Below are positions 51,340-64,000 of a DNA stretch of 64,000 nucleotides, one piece after another. The notes beneath the pieces were generated by a model that was not told the DNA's origin, made no database searches, and was given only the letters and a program-made list of their open reading frames with translations. The position numbers and the translations under genes were made by a program. Position 1 is the stretch's first letter; every line of letters starts with the position of its first letter. Origin of the DNA: Pelecanus crispus (lineage: Eukaryota > Chordata > Aves > Pelecaniformes > Pelecanidae); the NCBI RefSeq assembly GCF_030463565.1, contig NC_134653.1, forward strand, positions 36,269,150 to 36,333,149. The letters are read 5' to 3'.

Positions 51340-51345
51340 AATAAA
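51340..51345 (+). terminator. ULK1: Poly(A) signal AATAAA, proximal candidate
   Basis: AATAAA in TCTAATAAACAC, followed at about 15-40 bp by a GT-rich stretch (TTTGTGAGAG...GGTGTTC), a normal downstream element. Confidence 0.65.
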
Positions 51346-51482
51346 CACGTATCTTCAGGTTTGTGAGAGCGTATGATGGTGTTCTTTATAAGGTAATGCT
51401 TGATACTTTGTCAACATTTTTTTATTTGTGTGTTTGTGTGACTTTTTTTTGGGCTTTAAATTGTACAACATCAATTTAAGAA

Positions 51483-51488
51483 AATAAA
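51483..51488 (+). terminator. ULK1: Poly(A) signal AATAAA, distal candidate
   Basis: AATAAA in GAAAATAAAATCG with TTGTTAGCGGCCTGGTTTCG downstream. This is the last AATAAA before the intergenic CR1, so the most likely end of ULK1 mRNA. Confidence 0.65.
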
Positions 51489-51967
51489 ATCGATTTGAAA
51501 TTGTTAGCGGCCTGGTTTCGGTACTTTCTAATTCCATTCGTGCGGTGTATGAGGAAGATATTTAGTGTTTGGTTCCACCAGCCTTGACTTCCAGGTGGAG
51601 GAAGCGCTGTCACCCGCCTTCCACGGGGACGGAGCCTGGGACAGAACAAGCTGCGCTGCCCAGAGCCGCACACGAAGCCTTTGACGCTGGGCACCTCCAA
51701 GCCGGGTTCTGGGTGGGAGCTGTCACCGCGGCTCCGTCTGTCCTTACTGCCTGGCCAGGCTCCCTCCTGCTGCCGTCGGGAACCGTCACGAGCTGGGAGC
51801 GGACCCCTTCCCCGCAGGTGAGACGCTGACATTTCGGCCGTTTCAGTATTTGCAAGATCAGCCTGGCCGAGGTGTTTATTGGCGCTGGAGCGGGGCGCCC
51901 GACGGCCGTACGGGAGGGTAGGGCAGCGTGGGATTGCGGGGGTGTTTTTCTGAGACCTAATAGTTAC

Positions 51968-52707
51968 AGAATCATCGAATCGTTTGGGTTGGAGAAGACC
52001 TTTAAGATCATCCAGTCCAACCATTAACCTCACACTACCAAGTCTACCACTAAACCAATTAAGGGCAGAGTAAGAATTCATTTCATGTTTCCTGGCTTGG
52101 TGGCTAGATTATTTTTTAATGACAGTAAAAACTAGGAATCACTAAGGTTGGAAAGGATCTCTAAGATCATCAGTCCAACCATCAACCCAACACCCCCATG
52201 CCCACTAAACCATGTCCCAAAGTGCCACCTCTGCCCGTTTTTTGAACCCCTCCAGGGATGGGGACTCCACCACCTCTCTGGGCAGCCTGTTCCAATGCTT
52301 GGCCACCCTTTCCGTGAAGAAATTTCTCCCAATATCCAATCTAAACCTCCCCTGGTGCAACTTAAGACCATTTCCTTTTGTCCTATCACTTCTTACTTGG
52401 GAGCAGAGCCCAACACCCCCCTCCCTGCCCCCTCCTTTCAGGCAGTTGTAGAGAGCGATCAGGTCTCCCCTCAGCCTCCTCTTCTCCAGGCTGAACACCC
52501 CCAGCTCCCTCAGCCGCTCCCCACCAGCCCTGTGCTCCAGACCCTTCCCCAGCTCCGTTGCCTTTTTCTGAACACGCTCCAGCACCCCAATGTCCTTCTT
52601 GTGCTGAGGGGCCCAAAACTGGACACAGCATTCCAGGTGCGGCCTCACCAGCGCCGAGTACAGGGGGACGATCACGTCCCTGCTCCTGCTGGCCACACCA
52701 TTCCTGA
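51968..52707 (-). mobile_element. Composite double-tail CR1 LINE, long copy
   Basis: About 740 bp. Left tail from 51968, the AT-rich spacer TTTCATGTTTCCTGG, inner tail near 52140, then ORF2-end sequence. The minus strand keeps a 163-codon stop-free stretch that includes [40 protein letters not shown] and [18 protein letters not shown]. It is the best preserved CR1 in the window. Confidence 0.93.
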
Positions 52708-53759
52708 CAAATATGCATTAATTTAAACTCTAGCTTTTGGTTTTTTAATCAACAGAACCGGGAAGCTTGTTGCTTTACAAGAGAGGTACCCGAAGTGTGA
52801 GTGTAGTGGCAAGATTTGGGTATTTTTAATTAAGATTAAATATTTTCCTGCCGTGTTCGTACTCATTGCAATTTGGCATTTGAACAGAATGGCACGGGGC
52901 TCAGTTTACTCTTGCCCACCCAGCTGTACAAAAAAAGCACAAGGAAGATGCTGTGGGCGTTGGTCCTGGATTCAGGCGCACGAGTTGTCATCCCTGCTCT
53001 GAATTGGAATATTCTAAGATGAAAAGCTAAGCTCTGCGTCTGGGACGCGAGAGAGGTCCCGAGTTAATTAGTCCGGTCCTTCTGCTCTTACAGAAGCTGG
53101 AACAACAGAGCTGTGAACTTTCAGGAGCCAAATACCATAATCCCACCAAACATTTCCCAAAACTCCGCATGCAGGACCGTGCACGTTACCGTTGGCCAGG
53201 AGCATCCCTGGGGAGAGCCCTGCCCAGCACCCCCGTGTGACTCAGCATCACCCCACGCAGTTCCTGCATTGTTTTCTTGTAAGAAAAGACCCTATTTCAA
53301 AATCTTAATTTACCATGAGCTGGAATTGGCTTTTTTTTTTTTGTTATTATTCTTGCTCAGCCCTATTTATAACTTCTGTTTCCTGCCCCTGCCTTTCCCA
53401 CTGCAGGGAATCGGACGCCGCGCGTCGGCTCCGTGAGAACGGTCCTGCCTGGAAGCGCCGGGCTCCGGTCCGTCGTCCTTCACGGGGACTCGCGCGCAGG
53501 GAGGGTCGGTTCCTTTTCCCGGCGGAGCTGCCCCGCGCTGCAGCGGCATCGGCCCTGGGGCCAGCCCTGAGAAGCTGCGCTTCCACCCGGCAAAAACGTG
53601 GTGGTGGTGGCGGCACGACCTGGGCGAGGTGCTACGGCAGCCTCGGCAAGCTGGCCAGGGCTAAATAAATATAAATGCTGGTGGTGCTTGAAGTCTTGAC
53701 AGCTCAGCACACTTGGATCTTTGGGTTTTGGGGGTTTGGTGGGGCGTTTATTCAGTTTT

Positions 53760-53821
53760 TCATAGAATCATCGAATCGTTTAGGTTGGAAAAGACCTTTA
53801 AGATCATCCAGTCCAACCATT
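53760..53821 (-). mobile_element. CR1 tail fragment (62 bp)
   Basis: Minus-strand CR1 tail only, from the ATTCTATG-type end to GGTTGGACTGG. Very short 5' truncation product between ULK1 and PUS1. Confidence 0.88.
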
Positions 53822-56750
53822 TTTAACATGGAAAGCCCCCTTTTGTGGAAAAACTTTGCGCGTGTTCCCTGCGGCAGGGGATTGTGGTAAGGAATATGTG
53901 TATAGGAGTTTCTGATGCTGAGGGTAAGGGAGGGGGTTTCTTTTTGAAGCTGAAGTTTAAAGGTTCAGGTGGAAAAGCTGCAGCCAAACGAGGGATGGAG
54001 GAGGGTGCGTCAGACCCGTGGGGTCAGGGAATGCTGAATCCGTGGGACTTGTCCACGGGCAGCAGAGCAAAGGGGGGGAAGCACGAGCCGGGAAGACTCA
54101 AACAACAGAAATGGACGGGGTCGCCTAATGAGCGCTAAACCACGGGGCCCGAAGGGTTTAAAAGCACCAGTGAAAAATCGCCCAACTTCCTCCACGTTGA
54201 CCGTGACGTTACGCTGCCGTTGATCCGAGGAGAAAACAAACCCGAGCAATTCTCCCAGGGCTTCTGGCTTCGTTCCCGCGTTTTATATTTAGTTGTTGGT
54301 AAGGACGTCAATGGAAACGCGCTCGTTCAACTCCAAAAGATGGGAGGCGGCTGAGTGACATCAAGGAAGTAGAACCGCGTGCGTTGAACCAAGATCAAGT
54401 ATTCCCCTTTCTAGTCGCTGGCTCTTCTAAAGCTTTGTTTCGCGAGGCGTTAACTCTTTCACGGCGCCTTTCAGCTCCGCGGTGTTGAAGCCGACGTCCT
54501 CTCCCACGGCGGCGCGTTGCGGCCGGTCTGATGGCGCGCTCCCACTCGCCTCCGACGCTGGAAGCGGTGAGGGCTGCCGAGATTTTTTGCGGCAGGAGGG
54601 GAAGGGCCGCGTGTGCGGGGAGGCGACGGCTGCCGCAGCTCGGCGGACCGGCGGCTAACGCTCTCCAGACAATCCTAGCGCGCGGATTTATTTCAATTTA
54701 TTACCACGAATGAAGCGCTGACGATGGGTGCCAGGCCCTGGAGGAGGGATGGCACGTAGCGCCAGGGATACAAACTTCTCTGGGACGTTTCTGTTGTAAA
54801 ACCAGCATTTTTGGGGACAATAGAACCAGAACTGGCCCCCTCCTGGGAGCTGAAACCTGGCAGGAGATTGGGACACTTTCAGAAAATATGTTAAATTACG
54901 TATTTCTAAGACTGGGCTTAAGCGAGCAGCGTCAAATGCAGGTTTCTTGCCAGAAAAGCTTCAAAGGACGCTCCGCGAGCGCTCTTACGAGCCAGTTTTG
55001 AGGAAGTAAGGGTTGATACCAACGTCATTATGAAAATAAAATCAATACGCCTCAAACCACGACTCTGCTCGAGCCCCCGTCCTGCAGCTACTTCGCTCCC
55101 CGCGCGGGCTGGCTGCTCGGCAAAGGGGTGACTGTCCGGGAGTCCCCGGATGCGCTTGTACCTGGAACGCTTTTACGAGGCTGATTTCACTGCTGAGTAA
55201 ACCTGACGGCAGCTCGCTCTCACGTCATGCCAAGCAGACGTGCTTTAATTTTACCGCTCCTATTAAACACCGATGAACTGTTCTGCTCCTCGCATAAAGA
55301 GCAGGGAACCTCGCCGATTGCCTGCACCAGTTCCAATTTAATCCGGGGCGTGCGGGTGAGAGGAATGAACCCCCGCCCTTGTTAATTAAACTCCTGCAGG
55401 TGTTGGGCGCTCGCTGTGCGCCGCGAATCAAATCCGAGCAAGCGCGCGGGCTTCGCGGCGACCTGCAGCGGGACCTTCTGCGCCGCGCCAGAAGCCGCGG
55501 CCGCGTTGCTGCCGCGTTTTCATATTTTTGCATCCCTGAGGGTCTGCCTTCCTGCCGCCACCTCCCCAGAACGGACCCACAGCAGCAGCTCTGGCAAGCG
55601 GCTTTCATCTCCTCCTCGCCTTTAGTAGCCGGCTGTTTAAAGATAAAACAGAGAACTCAAAAAGGAAAGAGGCAGCACGTGCCGTGCGGGGGATGGGAGC
55701 AGAGGTCGCGCTGCCTGTTTCGAAGCGCCTTTGCTGCTCTTGGCATGGGCAAGAGGCTGGGATACCCAAGCTTTTCCCTCACGTAGGTCTTGCTCCTGTC
55801 CCATCGGCGTTTTTCCATACGGGCTGGGGCCTTCTCCCCTCTCTCAGCTTCAGCTGCGATGAGCCACGTTCAGAAATCACGGCAGGGAGGGAGGAGGAAG
55901 AGACGGTGGTGGACAGACAAGCAGCGCGATTGCATAAGCTTCACTTTCTAAGGAAATGAGGCAAAAAAAAAAGAGATTCAGATGCCCTGGTCAAAGCGAT
56001 AAAGAAATTTGTATTCCCAGTCTCCCTTGGCAGCAGTGCTGCACCCTGACACGCGATCCTTTATCACTTCTCTAAACAAACTGCAGCTGGGGCCGTGCGA
56101 TAAACCTTCCCCTTGCCCCACGCCGCTGCTGAAAGCACTCAGAAGCGTCGGTTCAAAAAAAAAAAAAAGGATGGGCTGCATTTCTTCCCCTTACTAGCAG
56201 AAATAACGAGCCCACGTCTGATAATCTGGCCTGCTTGGGAACGCCAACCCTTCCATTTTCCAGCTGAAGGACGGAGCCGAGCTCTCGCACGCTGATCTCG
56301 CAGCGTGCCAGGGAACCCGCATCCTCGCCGGGTCGCTCCAGCTGTGAAGCGCTGAAGCTCGCAGCGTTACAGAACAACTTGCAGGTGCGTTTGGCTTTTT
56401 GGGAGGTACGCGCCGTTGCCCGATAAGGGTGCCTGCTGTACGCAGCTTTCCCGTTAAGCACATCGTTGCAGAGAAAAACGTGTTGCAGAAGACACGAGCA
56501 CGACGATTGCTTGGGAAAGCTGTCCGGAGGAAAGCCCAACGGGGAAAATGAAATCGTAGGTGCCTGTGCTTGATGCTGGCAGAAGCTGCATGGAAAGGAG
56601 GGGACAGGGACCAGCGTTGCGTCCCGCTGGGAAGGGAAGCCTTGAGCTTCTCCTGGCAGAGCTGCGTGCCGTGTGAGGAATTCCCTGGCCTCATCTCAGC
56701 CTGACTGGCAGCGCTAGTTGCCCTGGGTAGTTTGTAAAGGGAAACAAAAA

Positions 56751-57158
56751 TCATAGAATCATTGAATTGTTTAGGTTGGAAAAGACCTTTAAGATCATCC
56801 AGTCCAACCATTAACCTACACTACCAAGTCCACACTAAACCAATTAAGGGGAGAGGAATAATTTCATGTTTCCTGGCTTGGTGGCTGGATTATTTATAAT
56901 GAAAGTAAAACTAGGAATCATTAAGGTTGAAAAGGATCTCCAAGATCATCAGTCCAACCATCAACCCAACACCCCCATGCCCACTAAACCATGTCCCCAG
57001 GTGCCACCTCTGCCCGTTTTTTGAACACTTCCAGGGATGGGGACTCCCCCACCTCTCTGGGCAGCCTGTTCCAATGCTTGACCACCCTTTCCATGAAGAA
57101 ATTTTTCCTAATTTCCAACCTAAACCTCCCCTGGCGCAGCGTGAGCCCGTTTCCTTCT
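56751..57158 (-). mobile_element. Composite double-tail CR1 LINE next to the PUS1 CpG island
   Basis: Left tail from 56751, AT-rich spacer (TTTCATGTTTCCTGGC), inner tail near 56915, then the ORF2 end (minus-strand [18 protein letters not shown]). It stops at about 57158, immediately before the CpG island begins. Confidence 0.92.
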
Positions 57159-57634
57159 ACAGCTAGTATTCACCCCAGGGATGCACGCGTTCGCTTGCCT
57201 TTCCCGCCGCTGCCCCTTGGTTTAGTGCTGCCCAGGCCTCGGGGCTCCCCAGAGCCCCTGCGCCGCAGGTGGGCCCGGGCAGGGGCTGCCCCGGCGGCAA
57301 ATGGAGGCGGCGGGCAGGGCCCTCGCGCCTGGAAATGGCTGCCCGGGCCCGGCAGCGTCTCGGCATCCCTCCCCGCCACCCCCGAACGCTCGGGCCCCGC
57401 AGCCGGTGCCGCGGGGAGGCCCGGGCCCGCGGGGAGGCCGATGCGCGGTGCCGGCGGCCGCGGCTTTGCTGCCGCCATTACGCGGCGGCGCGGGCCCGCC
57501 CCTGCGGACGCCCCGAGGAGGGGCCGGGGGGGATCGTAGCCCCGGCACAGCGCGGCCCGGCGGAGCGGCTGGCAGCGGGGAGCCGCGGGGGTTGCCCGGG
57601 CCCGAATCCCGCAGGCCCGGAGCCGCCCGGGCAC

Positions 57635-57678
57635 CAGGCCCAGGCCCAGGCCCCGGCCCCGGCCCTGGCCCCGGCCCG
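57635..57678. repeat. GC hexamer microsatellite
   Basis: Repeated GGCCCA and GGCCCC units upstream of PUS1, about seven copies. Confidence 0.8.
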
Positions 57679-57724
57679 CTCCCCTCAGCGCCCGCCCGCC
57701 CCTCGCCCCGCCCAGCGCCCAGCG

Positions 57725-58070
57725 CCCCGCCCATGTCCCCGCCCTCAACCAATCGCCCCGCCCCTCTCCCCGCCCTCCACCAATCGCTCCGCCCCTAACC
57801 CCGCCCCTAGCTCCGCCCTCCACCCCGCCCCAGCCGCGCCCTCCGCCCCTCGCCCCGCCCATGTCCCCGCCCTCAACCAATCGTCCCGCCCCTCGCCCCG
57901 CCGTCCACCAATCGCTCCGCCCCTAGCCTCGCCCCTAGCTCCGCCCTCCGCCCAGTGCCCCGCCCATGTCCCCGCCCTCCAACCATCGCTCCGCCCCTCT
58001 CCCCGCCCTCAACCCATCGCTCCGCCCCTATCTCCGCCCTCCGCCCCGCCCTTAGCTCCGCCCTCCGCCC
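57725..58070 (+). repeat. Tandem promoter array: paired CCAAT boxes plus GC boxes
   Basis: CCAATCG at 57749, 57780, 57877 and 57908, and degenerate CCATCG at 57983 and 58014. Within each pair the spacing is 31 bp. The second pair is exactly 128 bp after the first; the third follows 106 bp later. Each unit starts with CCCCGCCCATGTCCCCGCCC. CCAAT is the NF-Y motif and the CCGCCC text is Sp1-like. The array lies 300-620 bp upstream of the PUS1 ATG, in forward orientation. Confidence 0.88.
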
Positions 58071-58366
58071 TCGCCCTGCCCCTATCTCCGCCCTCTTCGG
58101 CCCAGCTCCGCCCTCGCCCCGCCCCAGCTCCGCCCCGCGCCCCGCCCGTTTCCCCGCCCGTTTCCCCGCCCCTTTCCCGCCCCTCTGCCCATCCTCGCCC
58201 CGCCTCTCGCTCCGCCCCTTTCCCGGTCCCTGGCCCCGCCCCGCCGTGTCCCCGCGCGGCCGCCGTACCGCACCAGTCGCTCTGGCGCCGCGGCGTCGCC
58301 CCGCAGCGCCCGCGTAAGTGGCGGCGGGAGGCCGGGGCCGGGGCCGGGGCCCTGCGCTCGGGGACG

Positions 58367-63487
<5,121 letters not shown>

Positions 63488-64000
63488 GTAATGATTGAAG
63501 CCATTATTTTATCAAATGGAAGCTGTCACGTTGAAGTAGCTCTTCCATTAGTAACATGTTTGTTTTCCATGAGTATGCTGTGGAAGATGACAGTCATCTG
63601 GAGTATGAAATGTTTATTACCTTTTCCGTCTTTCTGCACTTGATGACAGTGGAGCGAACTATACAAAGTGTTATTTTTGCAGGGTTTTGCCTGGGGCAGC
63701 TGGGGGGAGGCAGGAAGGAAGGCTTTAAAGCACCGGCCAATCTGCAGAATCTTAAACTGGCAACGGGAAATGACGGACATGTTACCAGCCTTTGCTATTG
63801 TGAAGCTGTTTGAGACACTAGTTTGCGGGTTGACAATTTGGTTGGCTCTTCGTATTTGCTGATTTGGGGCTAATTCTCATTCTGTGTAATGCCCTGCTCG
63901 CTAGATAAGGTTTGGAATCAGGGGGAAATTTAGGACCAGCTTTTTTAAGTCAATCTGCCATGAGCTCAAAATGGGTCATCAGAACAACAACTACTGAATA
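63488..64000 (+). other. PUS1 last intron (start only)
   Basis: Reading through the donor does not give a PUS1-like tail, and no convincing terminal exon is visible before base 64000. Confidence 0.7.

Larger units (their letters stand above)
48204..51510 (+). other. ULK1: ULK1 3' UTR (length inferred)
   Basis: From the stop codon to just past the distal poly(A) signal. The first kilobase is CpG-rich and gives long false frames on both strands. The last two kilobases carry T27 (49545-49571), an AT run (49379-49392), C15 (50034-50048) and five A-runs. No other gene is supported inside. The UTR end is inferred from poly(A) signals; transcript data are needed to fix it. Confidence 0.7.
51511..57199. 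other. ULK1-PUS1 intergenic region
   Basis: 5.7 kb. It contains CR1 copies at 51968-52707, 53760-53821 and 56751-57158. GC- and CpG-rich patches lie at 53400-53660, 54430-54680 and 55060-55520. No frame there resembles a known protein, and no RNA gene was recognised. Confidence 0.75.
57200..58366 (+). promoter_or_regulatory. PUS1: PUS1 CpG-island promoter region
   Basis: Extremely GC-rich DNA ending at the PUS1 start codon. It contains dozens of CCGCCC-type Sp1/KLF boxes, a CCAAT-box array (57725-58070) and a (GGCCCA/C)n hexamer run (57635-57678). No TATA box was seen, as usual for housekeeping genes. Very long frames on both strands here are artefacts of composition. The transcription start is unknown. 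Confidence 0.8.

Noticed and set aside
53406..53670. Acceptor-like CTGCAG followed by a GC-rich stretch and AATAAA near 53665
   Set aside because: Looks like a terminal exon, but no upstream exon or protein similarity supports it. Left as intergenic.
63683..63862. Possible PUS1 terminal exon after TTTTTGCAG at 63682
   Set aside because: The frame is open for about 60 codons but encodes hydrophobic, unrelated text, not the short acidic variable tail known in PUS1. The last exon probably lies beyond the window.

Overview
The window is vertebrate nuclear DNA, almost certainly from a bird. The evidence is two conserved single-copy genes in their usual tetrapod order (ULK1 then PUS1, both on the + strand), many 5'-truncated CR1 LINEs, and two solo LTRs of the common avian ERVL-like type that begins TGTCCTGGTTT. 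Short introns and CpG-rich intergenic DNA suggest a microchromosome. The species cannot be named from this window.

Layout. Bases 1-48203 hold the last 20 coding exons of ULK1 (exons 9-28 if the gene has 28 exons as in human). They cover the end of the kinase domain, the long Ser/Pro-rich regulatory region and the C-terminal ATG13/FIP200-binding (EAT) domain. The exons join in one continuous frame of 2502 nt: 833 codons plus a stop. A roughly 3.3-kb 3' UTR follows, CpG-rich at its start and full of homopolymer tracts at its end, with poly(A) signals near 51340 and 51483. Bases 51.5-57.2 kb are intergenic, with three CR1 insertions and scattered GC-rich stretches without a supportable gene. A CpG island at about 57.2-58.8 kb carries the PUS1 promoter and first exon. 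PUS1 (tRNA pseudouridine synthase, TruA family) runs to the end of the window. Five exons (418 codons) are present; the short last exon lies beyond base 64000 or was not recognised.

The two genes do not form one pathway. ULK1 starts autophagy downstream of mTORC1 and AMPK. PUS1 modifies tRNA and mRNA uridines in the nucleus and mitochondria.

Main points of interest: (1) a promoter array upstream of PUS1 with six CCAAT-type boxes in three pairs, each pair spaced exactly 31 bp, the first two pairs 128 bp apart; (2) a GYNNGY tandem splice donor at PUS1 exon 1 that could switch between mitochondrial and nuclear isoforms; (3) a NAGNAG acceptor that would insert one Gln next to the ULK1 AMPK site equivalent to Ser317; (4) two ERVL-like solo LTRs 14 kb apart, one with a perfect 5-bp target duplication and one flanked instead by a 29-bp imperfect direct repeat; (5) a recurrent CR1 with two tandem tails; (6) a strong antisense bias of mobile elements. 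No new multi-gene system was found.
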